In this document: positions 42,939 to 53,299 of the stretch, piece by piece
Position numbering within the stretch: the stretch's first letter is position 1
Layout of the letters: each line of letters begins with the position of its first letter
DNA from: Novosphingobium sp. RL4
GTDB taxonomy: Bacteria > Pseudomonadota > Alphaproteobacteria > Sphingomonadales > Sphingomonadaceae
Reading direction: 5' to 3'
DNA length: 64,000 nucleotides
Assembly: GCF_035658495.1 (NCBI RefSeq)
Contig: NZ_CP141944.1
Location: 894,001 to 958,000 of the forward strand
Notes under the pieces: model-generated
Seen by the model: only the letters and a program-made list of their open reading frames with translations
What the model was told of the DNA's origin: nothing
Databases searched by the model: none
Position numbers and translations under genes: made by a program

Positions 42939-43034
42939 GCCTGCATCTCCCGTCATGCCGGCGCGGGCCGGCTTCCTCAGGTCAACGCCCCATGGCCGGG
43001 GCACGTTCCGTGCAGCAGGGCACAGATGCGCGAA

Positions 43035-43062
43035 GGGGCCGGATGCGCTGGCATCCGGCCCC
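43035..43062 (-). terminator. Hairpin after dapD
   Basis: Perfect 12-bp GC-rich stem GGGGCCGGATGC/GCATCCGGCCCC with a tetraloop, 31 nt past the dapD stop on the minus strand. Only TT follows, so it is a weak terminator candidate. Confidence 0.55.
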
Positions 43063-43093
43063 TTCGGCTGTTCCTGCGTTGCGGCCGGTTGGA

Positions 43094-43930
<837 letters not shown>

Positions 43931-44064
43931 GTTCGCGTCTCCAGAAAGTCGGCCAAAAGGCATGTTTGCAGGCGCGCCTAGAGGGTGGGAACCGGCGCGA
44001 CAAGCAGGAAGGATGCGGCGGCTATAAGCACCGCACAGGAAAGTATCGGAAGTTCATGGCGCTG

Positions 44065-44098
44065 AACGGAAAGTGCGCGGTGGCGCATTTTCCGTTCG
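44065..44098. terminator. Hairpin between gmk and dapD
   Basis: 15-bp stem (44065-44079 with 44084-44098) containing one G-T pair and a GGTG loop, 49 nt past the gmk stop. Likely transcription end or processing signal for gmk. Confidence 0.5.
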
Positions 44099-44146
44099 GA
44101 CACTTGTTCGAAAATCCACCCCGGCGGATGCCAGGGGCGTGCTCGA

Positions 44147-44800
44147 TCAGGGGGCCATCAATTCGCGGACGAAGCCGATCAGGCCGGTCTGGCGGGCGCG
44201 GCGCATGCGCTCGGCGTCGAGAATCGTCTTCACCTTCTCGAAGCAGTGGTCGATGTCATCGTTGACGACGACATAGTCGTACCCGTCCCAGTGGCTGATT
44301 TCCGAGCGGGCGCGTTCCATGCGGGCGGCGATCACGTCCATGCTGTCGGTGCCGCGGCCGGTCAGCCGGCGGCGCAGTTCGTCGATGCTGGGCGGCAGGA
44401 GGAACACGCGCACGACGTCGCGTTCCAGCTTCTGGTAGAGCTGCTGGGTGCCCTGCCAGTCGATGTCGAACAGATAGTCCTGCCCATCCTTGAGGCCCGC
44501 CTTCACTTGCGCTTTCGGCGTGCCGTAGGAGTTGCCGAAGACGGTTGCCCATTCGAGGAATTCCTCGTTTTCGACCATCTGGTCGAACTGGGCCTGGCTG
44601 ACGAAGTGATAGTCCTTGCCGTCCACTTCGCCGGGACGGGGCGTGCGCGTGGTGCAGGAAACCGAATTGCAGATATGCGCATCGTGTTCGAGCAGCATAC
44701 GCGAGATCGTCGTCTTCCCCGCGCCCGAGGGGGAGGACATGATGAGCATGAGGCCGCGCCGGGCAAGGGGGCCGGCGGGATTGTCCGGAGAGTTGACCAT
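44147..44800 (-). CDS. gmk: Guanylate kinase
   Basis: 217 residues. P-loop SSPSGAGKTT near residue 22, then SCTTRTPRPGEVDGKDYHFVS for GMP binding and YGTPKAQV. It phosphorylates GMP to GDP. The ATG gives a slightly longer N terminus than usual; the first ~15 residues are not conserved. Confidence 0.95.
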   Translation of the reverse strand: MVNSPDNPAGPLARRGLMLIMSSPSGAGKTTISRMLLEHDAHICNSVSCTTRTPRPGEVDGKDYHFVSQAQFDQMVENEEFLEWATVFGNSYGTPKAQVKAGLKDGQDYLFDIDWQGTQQLYQKLERDVVRVFLLPPSIDELRRRLTGRGTDSMDVIAARMERARSEISHWDGYDYVVVNDDIDHCFEKVKTILDAERMRRARQTGLIGFVRELMAP

Positions 44801-44907
44801 GTGCCCCGATGCCGATGACCGGCGCGCAAATCAAGGGGTGACGTGAGCGGCCGGGGGTGCTGCGGCGCTACCGGGAATAAAGGTTCGGCAATTCCCGGCG
44901 CGCCGGG

Positions 44908-45387
44908 TCAGGCGCCGAGGTCGGGCACCAGGTCCGATTCGCCTTCGCCCTCTTCGGCCATGTCCTGGATCTCCGCTTCCCCGCGCGCGCGCTGCTTGCG
45001 GGCCTTGCTGCGTTCGTAGAGCGTCTTTGCGGCAAGGCCGCCGATCACCAGCGCGGCGCCGGGGGCGGAGCCCATGGCGACACGGGCTATCGCGGTGTGG
45101 AGCATCGACTGGGCGAACGAGCGCCCGCGCAGGATGTCCTTGGCCTTCGCCGGGGTATAGCGCTTGCCGAGCAGCGCATGTTCGACCGCGCGGCGCGCGA
45201 TGGCGGTGCCGCCGCGCAGGGCGATGTCGGCAATGGCAAGGTTGGTGGCGGTGTTCGGGCTGGGGCCGCGCAGGGTAACGGCCTTGTCGCGGGCCCTGGC
45301 AGCGGTGTTCTTCACCGCCGTTCCGGCCTTGCTCACACCGTTGCCGATGCCTTTTCCGACTTTCCGGGGAACAGTGGTGACGCCCAT
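44908..45387 (-). CDS. Conserved hypothetical, basic N terminus and acidic tail
   Basis: 159 residues. Lys/Arg/Ala-rich first half (KGIGNGVSKAGTAVKNTAARARDKAV), a central RGGTAIARRAVEHALLGKRYTPAKAKDILRGRSFAQSMLHTAIARVA, one moderately hydrophobic segment and an acidic tail. No family recognised. Lies 34 nt downstream of sspB. Confidence 0.65.
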   Translation of the reverse strand: MGVTTVPRKVGKGIGNGVSKAGTAVKNTAARARDKAVTLRGPSPNTATNLAIADIALRGGTAIARRAVEHALLGKRYTPAKAKDILRGRSFAQSMLHTAIARVAMGSAPGAALVIGGLAAKTLYERSKARKQRARGEAEIQDMAEEGEGESDLVPDLGA

Positions 45388-45421
45388 GGACCTTGCTTTC
45401 CCGGGCCTTGTCCCGCCCGCT

Positions 45422-45931
45422 TTACTTCTTCTTGCCGAAATCGACCGAAACGACGTTCGATCCGTCGTCGCTGGGAATAATGCGCGAGGCGACGTCGCGT
45501 TCCGTGGCCGAATCGTTCTCGGGGTGGCCGGCGAGATCGTCTTCGTCCTCGTCGTCCGTCACGGCCTGGAACTGGAGGCCGAAGTCCACCGCAGGGTCCA
45601 CGAAGGCGGTGATCGCCGAGAAGGGGATCACCAGCTTGGACGGCATCTGGTTGAAGCTGAGGCTGACCGTGAAGCCATCTTCGCGCACCGCGAGATCCCA
45701 GAACTTGTTCTGGAGAACGATGGTCATTTCGTCGGGGAAGCGGGCTCTCAGCTCTCCGGGAACCGACACGCCGGGCGCACCCGTCTTGAAGGTTATGTAG
45801 AAGTGGTGAGTACCCGGAAGGACGCCGCCGGCGTCTTCGACCTGGCCAAGCACGCGGCCGACAACGGCGCGCAGGGCCTCCTGGACGATTTCGTCATAGG
45901 GGATCAGGCTGTCTGGTGTCGTATCGTTCAT
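45422..45931 (-). CDS. sspB: ClpXP specificity-enhancing adaptor SspB (alphaproteobacterial type)
   Basis: 169 residues. The LIPYDEIVQEALRAVVGRVLGQVED...THHFYITFKT and the RFPDEMTIVLQNKFWDL core bind ssrA tags; the acidic linker ends in the ClpX-binding tail NVVSVDFGKKK. It tethers ssrA-tagged proteins to ClpXP. It is divergent from hisB. Confidence 0.93.
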   Translation of the reverse strand: MNDTTPDSLIPYDEIVQEALRAVVGRVLGQVEDAGGVLPGTHHFYITFKTGAPGVSVPGELRARFPDEMTIVLQNKFWDLAVREDGFTVSLSFNQMPSKLVIPFSAITAFVDPAVDFGLQFQAVTDDEDEDDLAGHPENDSATERDVASRIIPSDDGSNVVSVDFGKKK

Positions 45932-46119
45932 CGCGCCCTAGGTGCTCATGGTTCCTTGGTCGGTCAAGCGTGTTAAAGCGTAAAATAGCACGCCCCGGCG
46001 GGTTTTCCCTAGGTCGTTTCGGAAAAGGACGACCGAAGATTACCTCAGGAACGCTTTTCGCGCACACTTGGTGCCGGGTGGAATTGATTCCCCGGCGTAC
46101 CGGGCTATAGGCCCATGCC

Positions 46120-46722
46120 ATGCGCACCGCCTCGATCAACCGCAAGACTCACGAGACCGACATCGCCGTGGAGGTCAACCTCGACGGCACCGGAGCCTAT
46201 CAGGTCTCCACCGGGATCGGTTTCCTCGATCACATGATCGAGCAGTTCAGCCGCCATTCGCTGATCGACATTACCTGCCGGATCAAGGGCGACCTTCACG
46301 TCGACCAGCATCATACGACCGAGGACAGTGCCATCGCCATCGGGCAGGCCATCAGCCAGGCGCTGGGCGACCGCGCCGGGATCGGCCGCTACGGCGACGT
46401 CCATTCGCCGATGGACGAGGCGCTGAGCCGCGTTTCGCTGGATATCTCGGGCCGCCCGTGGCTGGTCTGGAAGGCCGGTTTCACGCAGGAGAAGCTGGGC
46501 GAGTTCGACACCGAGATGGTCGAGCACTGGTTCCATTCGATTTCGCAGGCCGTGGGCATCACCCTGCATATCGAGCTTCTCTACGGCACCAACAATCACC
46601 ATATCTGCGAGGGTATCTTCAAGGGCTTCGCGCGCGCCATGCGCAGCGCGGTGGAGCTCGATCCGCGCAAGGGCGGGGCAATCCCCTCGACCAAGGGCAT
46701 TCTCGGACAGGACACGCTCTGA
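46120..46722 (+). CDS. hisB: Imidazoleglycerol-phosphate dehydratase
   Basis: 200 residues, single-function [22 protein letters not shown] and [19 protein letters not shown] carry the Mn-binding histidines. Sixth step of histidine synthesis. Stop overlaps the next ATG by 1 nt (TGATG). Confidence 0.97.
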   Translation: MRTASINRKTHETDIAVEVNLDGTGAYQVSTGIGFLDHMIEQFSRHSLIDITCRIKGDLHVDQHHTTEDSAIAIGQAISQALGDRAGIGRYGDVHSPMDEALSRVSLDISGRPWLVWKAGFTQEKLGEFDTEMVEHWFHSISQAVGITLHIELLYGTNNHHICEGIFKGFARAMRSAVELDPRKGGAIPSTKGILGQDTL

Positions 46723-47015
46723 TGGCCAGCTTCATCATCTCGCTTCGCTACACCGCTCCGATCGAGGACGTGGACGGCCTGCTGGCCGATCATGTCGCCT
46801 GGCTGCGGGCCAACCACGCCGAAGGCCGCTTCCTGGGCTGGGGCCGCAAGGTTCCGCGCGAAGGCGGCATCATTCTCGCCCGGGGCGACAGCATCAACGA
46901 AGTCGAGATCCTGGCCGCCAGCGATCCCTTCGTGGCGGGCGGGGTCGCCGAAGTCGAAGTGATCGAATGGGCGCACGGCTTCCTCGACGACAGCATCGCC
47001 GGTCTGGCCGGATGA
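46722..47015 (+). CDS. YciI-like protein in the his operon
   Basis: 97 residues. [45 protein letters not shown] and the DPFVAGGVAEVEVIEWAHG segment match the YCII fold. It sits between hisB and hisH with 1-nt and 4-nt overlaps, so it is co-translated with histidine enzymes. No histidine-pathway role is known for this family. Confidence 0.85.
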   Translation: MASFIISLRYTAPIEDVDGLLADHVAWLRANHAEGRFLGWGRKVPREGGIILARGDSINEVEILAASDPFVAGGVAEVEVIEWAHGFLDDSIAGLAG

Positions 47016-47650
47016 CCGGAGGCCGCCCGACCCTGGCGCTGATCGACTACGGCGCGGGCAACCTCTATTCGGTGGCCAACGCGCTGCGGGCGGCCGGAGC
47101 CGAGGACGTGGCGATCACCGCCGATCCCGCCGTGGTGCGCGCGGCGGACCGCATCGTCCTTCCCGGCGTGGGCTCGTTCCGCGCCTGCGCCGAAGGGCTC
47201 TGGGGCATTCCCGGCATGGTCGAGGCGATGGCCGAGCGGGTCCATGTCGGCGGGGCGCCGTTCCTCGGCATCTGCGTGGGCATGCAACTGCTCGCCACCC
47301 AGGGCCTCGAACACGGGGTGACGCGGGGGCTGGACTGGATCGGCGGGCAGGTCCGGATGATCGAGCGTACCGACCCCCACATCAAGATCCCGCACATGGG
47401 CTGGAACGATGTCCTGCTCGGCCGCAAGGACCCGGCGCAGGGGCTGATCGAGCCCGGCGAGGCCTATTTCCTGCACTCCTACCACTTCCAGCCCGATGAC
47501 GGTGCGCATGTGGCGGCGATGACCGACCACGGCGGCGGCCTGGTGGCGGCGGTGGCGAAGGACAATGTCGTGGGCGTGCAGTTCCACCCCGAGAAGAGCC
47601 AGGCCTACGGCCTCGCGCTGCTGACCCGTTTCCTCGAATGGAAGCCCTAG
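47012..47650 (+). CDS. hisH: Imidazole glycerol phosphate synthase, glutaminase subunit
   Basis: 212 residues. LIDYGAGNLYSVANAL begins the class I amidotransferase fold; FLGICVGMQLLA holds the catalytic Cys, and VQFHPEKSQ the His-Glu pair. Pairs with HisF. ATG 47012 overlaps the YciI-like stop. Confidence 0.96.
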   Translation: MTGGRPTLALIDYGAGNLYSVANALRAAGAEDVAITADPAVVRAADRIVLPGVGSFRACAEGLWGIPGMVEAMAERVHVGGAPFLGICVGMQLLATQGLEHGVTRGLDWIGGQVRMIERTDPHIKIPHMGWNDVLLGRKDPAQGLIEPGEAYFLHSYHFQPDDGAHVAAMTDHGGGLVAAVAKDNVVGVQFHPEKSQAYGLALLTRFLEWKP

Positions 47651-47654
47651 AATC

Positions 47655-48383
47655 ATGATCGTTTTTCCCGCCATCGACCTCAAGCAGGGTCAGGTCGTGC
47701 GTCTCGCCGAAGGCGATATGGACCGCGCCACCGTCTATGGCGACAATCCCGCCGCGCAGGCCATGCTCTTTGCCGAAGCGGGCTCGCAGCACCTGCATGT
47801 CGTCGATCTCGACGGTTCCTTCGCGGGTCGGGCCGAGAACCGCGAAGCGGTGGAAGCCATCCTCGAGGTGTTCCCCGGCCACGTCCAGCTTGGCGGCGGC
47901 ATCCGCACGCCCGAGGCGGTGGCGGGCTGGTTCGACCTTGGCGTCAGCCGCGTGGTCATGGGCACGGCGGCGCTGAAGGACCCGCAGTTCGTCAAGGACA
48001 TGGCGAAGGCCTATCCCGGCGGCATCGTCGTTGCCGTGGATGCGCGCGACGGCATGGTCGCCACCGAGGGCTGGGCCGAAGTCTCCGACGTCTCGATCGT
48101 CGACATGGCCCGCCGGTTCGAGGATGCGGGCGTGGCCTCGCTGCTGTTCACCGATATCGGCCGCGACGGGCTGCTCAAGGGCGTGAACATCGATGCCACC
48201 GTCGATCTTGCCCGCCGCACCGACCTGCCGGTCATCGCCAGCGGCGGGGTGAAGGGGCTGGACGACATCCGCCTGCTCTCGCTCCATGCGAACGACGGCA
48301 TCGAGGGCGTCATCACCGGGCGCGCGCTTTACGACGGCCGGCTGGACCTTGCGGCGGCGATCGCCATGGCTGAAAAGGCGTGA
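47655..48383 (+). CDS. hisA: Phosphoribosylformimino-5-aminoimidazole carboxamide ribotide isomerase
   Basis: 242-residue TIM barrel. VFPAIDLKQGQVVRLAEGD gives the first catalytic Asp; LFTDIGRDGLLKGVN the second. Amadori isomerisation in histidine synthesis. Stop overlaps the next gene's GTG. Confidence 0.97.
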   Translation: MIVFPAIDLKQGQVVRLAEGDMDRATVYGDNPAAQAMLFAEAGSQHLHVVDLDGSFAGRAENREAVEAILEVFPGHVQLGGGIRTPEAVAGWFDLGVSRVVMGTAALKDPQFVKDMAKAYPGGIVVAVDARDGMVATEGWAEVSDVSIVDMARRFEDAGVASLLFTDIGRDGLLKGVNIDATVDLARRTDLPVIASGGVKGLDDIRLLSLHANDGIEGVITGRALYDGRLDLAAAIAMAEKA

Positions 48384-48625
48384 ACGAGAACCGCCTCGTC
48401 GCGGGTCTGGCGCTGGCCATCCTCGTGCCGGGCGCGGTCATGGCCCTGGGCGATTTTCGCAAGGGCAAGGCGCGCCTGATGCTGTTCAGCCGGGCACGCT
48501 CGAAAGTGGAAACCTCGCTGGCGGAAAATTCGCGCAAGTTCTGGGCCTACTCCGCCTTCAACCTCGCGGTATGCCTGATGGTCGGGGTGTTCTGCGTGCT
48601 GCTGTTCCTGAAGCCCGAGGAGTGA
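48380..48625 (+). CDS. Small two-span membrane protein in the his operon
   Basis: 81 residues with helices [19 protein letters not shown] and [18 protein letters not shown] flanking a basic loop [19 protein letters not shown] 48380 overlaps hisA by 4 nt and hisF follows 4 nt after the stop. Function unknown. Confidence 0.75.
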   Translation: MNENRLVAGLALAILVPGAVMALGDFRKGKARLMLFSRARSKVETSLAENSRKFWAYSAFNLAVCLMVGVFCVLLFLKPEE

Positions 48626-48629
48626 GCTC

Positions 48630-49391
48630 ATGACCGTTCGTATCCGCGTCATCCCCTGCCTCGACGTTCGTGACGGGCGCGTGGTGAAAGGCGTGAACTT
48701 CGTCGATCTGGTCGACGCCGGCGATCCGGTGGAGCAGGCCCGCGCCTATGACGCGGCCGGGGCGGACGAGCTGTGCTTCCTTGACATTTCCGCCAGCCAC
48801 GAAGGGCGCGGCACCCTGCTCGACGTCGTGCAGCGCACCGCAGAGGTCTGCTTCATGCCGCTGACCGTCGGCGGCGGCGTGCGCACGGCCGAGGATGCCC
48901 GTGCGCTGCTGCTGGCCGGGGCGGACAAGGTGGCGGTCAATTCCGCCGCCGTCTCGCGGCCCGAAGTCGTGGCCGACATTGCCGAGAAGTTCGGTTCGCA
49001 ATGCATCGTCGCCTCGGTCGATGCGCGCAAGGTCGCGCCCGGCAAGTGGGAGATCTTCACGCACGGCGGCCGCAAGGCCACCGGGATCGACGCGCTGGAA
49101 CATGCGGTGAAACTGGCCGACTACGGCGCGGGCGAACTGCTCGTCACCTCGATGGACGGAGACGGCACGCAGAACGGCTACGACCTCGAACTGACCCGCC
49201 TCATCGCCGAGAGCGTCTCGGTGCCGGTGATCGCCAGCGGCGGCGTCGGCAATCTCGACCACCTCGTGGCGGGCGTGACCGAAGGCAGGGCCAGTGCGGT
49301 GCTGGCGGCTTCGATCTTCCACTTCGGCAAGCACTCGATCGCGGAAGCCCACGCGGCGCTGCGCTCGGCAGGCCTGCCGGCGCGGGGGTAG
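48630..49391 (+). CDS. hisF: Imidazole glycerol phosphate synthase, cyclase subunit
   Basis: 253-residue TIM barrel; [19 protein letters not shown] gives the N-terminal catalytic Asp and [17 protein letters not shown] the second. Uses ammonia from HisH to form imidazole glycerol phosphate and AICAR. Confidence 0.97.
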   Translation: MTVRIRVIPCLDVRDGRVVKGVNFVDLVDAGDPVEQARAYDAAGADELCFLDISASHEGRGTLLDVVQRTAEVCFMPLTVGGGVRTAEDARALLLAGADKVAVNSAAVSRPEVVADIAEKFGSQCIVASVDARKVAPGKWEIFTHGGRKATGIDALEHAVKLADYGAGELLVTSMDGDGTQNGYDLELTRLIAESVSVPVIASGGVGNLDHLVAGVTEGRASAVLAASIFHFGKHSIAEAHAALRSAGLPARG

Positions 49392-49561
49392 GCATCCGCA
49401 GGGGGGCGGGCGCAGGCGGCCGGAATGTAGTTTCCCGCCGCCGCCTTTCCTCGAAACTTCCACCCGTTTCATTGCCCCGGATCGGGACACGCCCCGATCG
49501 CCCCTTGCAGCCCCGCGCCAAGGGTCCAAGGGTTCAGTCAAGTCATCCGCAGGAGCCTGTC

Positions 49562-49732
49562 GTGCATCACTACCGCTACCTGCCCGCCATGCTGGCGGTA
49601 TTCCTCGCACCCGTTCCCGCGTTCGCGGCCGATGCCACGAGCCTGCCCGAGCCGAGCGGGCTGTTCCTGCTGGCGATGGGCGTCATCGGCGTGGCGGTGG
49701 GCCGCAGGCTGTCGTCGAAGCGCTCCGACTGA
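49562..49732 (+). CDS. 56-residue PEP-CTERM-like secreted mini-protein
   Basis: Signal peptide LPAMLAVFLAPVPAFA is followed almost immediately by SLPEPSGLFLLAMGVIGVAVGRRLSSKR, which has the PEP, hydrophobic helix and basic tail of exosortase-sorted proteins. Only about six residues separate the two signals. GTG 49562 has AGGAG 6 nt upstream. No exosortase gene is in the window. Confidence 0.7.
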   Translation: MHHYRYLPAMLAVFLAPVPAFAADATSLPEPSGLFLLAMGVIGVAVGRRLSSKRSD

Positions 49733-49787
49733 GGCGGCGGGGCCACGAAGTCTTGACCCCATCGCCCTTGCGCCGCATGGGCATGAC

Positions 49788-50114
49788 ATGAGCAGCTCCG
49801 ACACCCTCGCGCGCCTGGAGGCGACGATCGCCGCGCGCCGCGCCGCCGATCCCGAAAGCAGCTATGTCGCCCGGCTCAATGCCAAAGGGCTGGGCAAGAT
49901 CGCGCAGAAGCTCGGCGAGGAAGCCACCGAAACGGTGATCGCCGCGCTGACCGAGGATGAAAAGGCGCTGGTCGGCGAGGCTTCGGACCTGATCTTCCAC
50001 CTCATGGTCCTGCTGGGTGCCCGCGATGTGCCGCTGAGCGCTGTCCTGGCCGAACTGGATCGCCGCGAAGGCGTCTCGGGCATCGCCGAGAAGGCTGCTC
50101 GTCCCAGGGACTGA
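49788..50114 (+). CDS. hisE: Phosphoribosyl-ATP pyrophosphatase
   Basis: 108 residues of the all-alpha MazG-like fold: KIAQKLGEEATETVIAAL and LVGEASDLIFHLMVLL carry the EExxE and ExxD metal-binding motifs. Second step of histidine synthesis. Stand-alone, not fused to HisI; hisI is not in the window. Confidence 0.94.
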   Translation: MSSSDTLARLEATIAARRAADPESSYVARLNAKGLGKIAQKLGEEATETVIAALTEDEKALVGEASDLIFHLMVLLGARDVPLSAVLAELDRREGVSGIAEKAARPRD

Positions 50115-50155
50115 GGCCCAGTCCGGCCGCATTCGAAATCTTTCGGGAGAAACCG

Positions 50156-50533
50156 ATGCCGATCGACCCCAAGCTGCCTTACGACGACAACAACATCTTC
50201 GCGAAGATCCTGCGCGGCGAACTGCCGTGCAGCAAGGTCTACGAGGACGAATTCGCGCTGGCCTTCAACGACATCCGCCCGCAGGCGCCGATTCATGTGC
50301 TGGTGATCCCCAAGGCGCCCTACGTTTCGTGGGACGATTTCACCGCCAAGGCCGGCGATGCGGAAATCGCGGGCTTCATGCGCGCGGTGGGCAACGTGAC
50401 GCGCCAGCTCGAAATGGACGGGCCGGGATATCGGCTGATGGTGAACATGGGCACCAACGGCCATCAGGAAGTGCCGCATCTCCATGTCCACATCTTCGGC
50501 GGACGCCAGTTCTTCCAGATGATCGCGGAATAA
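50156..50533 (+). CDS. HIT family protein (HinT-type)
   Basis: 125 residues. Histidine triad HLHVHIFGG and FNDIRPQAPIHVLVIPK identify the HinT branch, which hydrolyses nucleoside phosphoramidates. hisE-hinT adjacency is common in alphaproteobacteria. ATG 50156 follows GGGAGAAACC. Confidence 0.92.
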   Translation: MPIDPKLPYDDNNIFAKILRGELPCSKVYEDEFALAFNDIRPQAPIHVLVIPKAPYVSWDDFTAKAGDAEIAGFMRAVGNVTRQLEMDGPGYRLMVNMGTNGHQEVPHLHVHIFGGRQFFQMIAE

Positions 50534-50677
50534 CGGCCGGGGGCGGCGGCAGCGCTGCGGAAATTCCGACAAGTCCGACGATTACGACGCAATTAACCGT
50601 CGGCTTGCCCGCACGCGCGGGATAACTGCGACGAGTGGATTGCACTGCCGGCCTCGCCCGCTACACAACCTGACGGC

Positions 50678-51142
50678 ATGAGCAGCGATCCTCTTCCTCC
50701 CAGCGGCGTCCTCGACGGTCCGGTCCACCGCTATGCGCTTCGCGTGTTCTACGAGGACACCGACGCGGGCGGCGTGGTCTATCACGCCAACTACATCCGC
50801 TGGTTCGAACGGGCCCGTTCCGACCTTCTCGACCTTCTCGGCATCGACCAGCGCGCCGCGCTGGAATCCGGGGAAGGGCTCTACACCGTGGCGGAAGTGA
50901 ACATCCGCTACCTTTCGCCCGCGCGCCTGGGCGACGGGGTGGTGATCGATACCCATGCGCTGCAGGTCGGCCGGGTGAGCTGCACCCTTCGCCAGGTGGC
51001 CCGGCGCGGAGAAATCCGCCTTGCCGAGGCCACGGTAAAGGTCGGGTTCATCAGCCCTGAAGGACGACCGCGCAGACAGCCCGCCGACTGGCAACATGCT
51101 TTCGCCTCGCTCCTGGGTGAGCATCCGAAAGGACAAGAATGA
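50678..51142 (+). CDS. ybgC: Tol-Pal-associated acyl-CoA thioesterase
   Basis: 154 residues, hot-dog fold. VFYEDTDAGGVVYHANYIRWFERARSD contains the catalytic Asp of the 4-hydroxybenzoyl-CoA thioesterase family. First gene of the tol-pal operon, overlapping tolQ by 4 nt. Confidence 0.93.
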   Translation: MSSDPLPPSGVLDGPVHRYALRVFYEDTDAGGVVYHANYIRWFERARSDLLDLLGIDQRAALESGEGLYTVAEVNIRYLSPARLGDGVVIDTHALQVGRVSCTLRQVARRGEIRLAEATVKVGFISPEGRPRRQPADWQHAFASLLGEHPKGQE

Positions 51143-51848
51143 CGTTTGAAATGCTCGCCGCCGCCGTAACCATCGGCAGCGATTCCGATCACCTCAACCC
51201 GGTAAAGCTGTTCCTGCACGCCGATATCGTCGTGCAGGCGATCATGGCCGGGCTGATCCTGGCGAGCGTCTGGGTCTGGGCCATCATCATCAGCTTCATG
51301 CTGCGCATCGGCAGCCTCAACCGCAAGTGCGCGGATTACGAGGAAGGCTTCTGGGAGGCCCAGAACTTCGAGGCCTACCAGAAGGAACGCCGCCGCGGCG
51401 ACGTGCCGATGGGCAAGGTCGCGGGCGCCGGTCTTGCCGAATGGCGCCGCAATGCCGCGATGCCCAAGTTCGATCCCGAAGGCGCGCGCGAGCGTATTGC
51501 CTTGGCCATGACCTCTTCGGTCGGCGAGGAAAGCGACATCATCTCGAACCGTTTGAACTTCCTGGCCACGGTGGGCTCGGTCGCGCCGTTCGTGGGCCTG
51601 TTCGGCACCGTCTGGGGCATCATGAACAGCTTCTTCCAGATCGGCCAGCAGCAGAATTCCTCGCTCGCGGTGGTTGCTCCCGGCATTTCGGAAGCCCTGT
51701 TCGCCACGGCCATCGGCCTGTTCGCGGCCATCCCGGCGGTCATCGCCTACAACCGCTTCTCGCACCGCGTGAACCTGTTCGAATCGCGCCTCCAGCGCTT
51801 TGCCGACCGTCTGCACTCCGCGCTCACCCGTGAGCTGGAGCAGCGCTG

Positions 51849-51849
<1 letters not shown>
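51139..51849 (+). CDS. tolQ: Tol-Pal system proton-channel subunit TolQ
   Basis: 236 residues with three transmembrane helices; FLATVGSVAPFVGLFGTVWGIMNSF is the conserved ExbB/TolQ motif. With TolR it forms the proton channel powering outer-membrane constriction at division. Confidence 0.95.
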
Positions 51850-52307
<458 letters not shown>

Positions 52308-52321
52308 GTTAGGCTGGCACG

Positions 52322-53299
52322 ATGGCAATGCTGGGATTGCGCAAGGACGAGGGGCTGGGCCTCACCGTGGCGGTCGCGCTGCACCTCGGGGTGCTGGCGG
52401 TGATCATGCTGCGTCCGGCGCAGAACGAGGTGGTGAAGCCGCCCGAGCGTATCGAAGTGACGATCAGCGACGAAGTGGGGCTCACCTCGACCTCGCCCGA
52501 TCCGAACAGCCAGGCCGCGCCCGACATCGCGCCCGAACTGGGCGAGGCCGCTCCGCCGCCGGCACCCGAGCCGGCGCCTGCCCCGGAACCCGCCCCGATC
52601 CAGCCCGCGCCGCTGCCGCCCCGGCCCCAACCGCCGAAGCCGCAGCCTGCTCCGGTGCCGCAACCCGCTCCGAGGCCCGCTCCGAGGCCCGCGCCGCCAA
52701 AGCCGGCCGAGAGGCCGAAGCCCGCGCCGAAGCCGGCTCCCAAGCCTGCGCCCGCTCCCGCGAAGCCCAAACCCGCGCCGGCAAAGCCTGCGCCTGCAAA
52801 GTCGGCGCCGTCCAAGGGCAGCGCTATCGACCGGATTGTCAGCAAGCCGGGCGCGGCGGACAGCAAGGCCACCACCCCGCCCAAGAAGGCGGGCGGCAGC
52901 CGCGTGGGAGCGGACTTCCTCGCCGGCGTTTCCGGCGCCACGGCCACGCAGGGCAAGGGCACTCCGGCCGCGGCGCTTGGCCCCGAGGTGAAGTCTGCGC
53001 TGTCCGGTGCGATCACCCGCCAGCTCAAGCCGCACTGGCAGGCGCCGCAGGGACCGGACGCCGAGGAACTGGTGACTTACCTTGCCTTCACGCTGAACAA
53101 GGATGGCAGCCTTGCCGGCAAGCCGACCGTTGTGCGCCAGACCGGCATAACCGACACCAACCGCAACCAGGCCGCCCGCCATGCGGAGCAGGCGATCCGC
53201 GCGGTGCAGCTTGCGGCGCCGTTCAACCTTCCCGATGAATACTTCGATGCGTGGAAGCGCGTATCGTCGTTCAAGTTCGACAAGAGGCTATCACAATGA
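52322..53299 (+). CDS. tolA: TolA: Pro/Ala/Lys-rich envelope-spanning protein
   Basis: 325 residues. One N-terminal helix (about 16-34), a Pro-Ala-Lys/Glu repeat region (about residues 70-165) and a C-terminal TonB/TolA domain (about 225-325). The spacer is Pro/Ala-rich rather than the long Ala/Lys coiled-coil of enterobacterial TolA. Overlaps tolB by 4 nt. Confidence 0.92.
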   Translation: MAMLGLRKDEGLGLTVAVALHLGVLAVIMLRPAQNEVVKPPERIEVTISDEVGLTSTSPDPNSQAAPDIAPELGEAAPPPAPEPAPAPEPAPIQPAPLPPRPQPPKPQPAPVPQPAPRPAPRPAPPKPAERPKPAPKPAPKPAPAPAKPKPAPAKPAPAKSAPSKGSAIDRIVSKPGAADSKATTPPKKAGGSRVGADFLAGVSGATATQGKGTPAAALGPEVKSALSGAITRQLKPHWQAPQGPDAEELVTYLAFTLNKDGSLAGKPTVVRQTGITDTNRNQAARHAEQAIRAVQLAAPFNLPDEYFDAWKRVSSFKFDKRLSQ

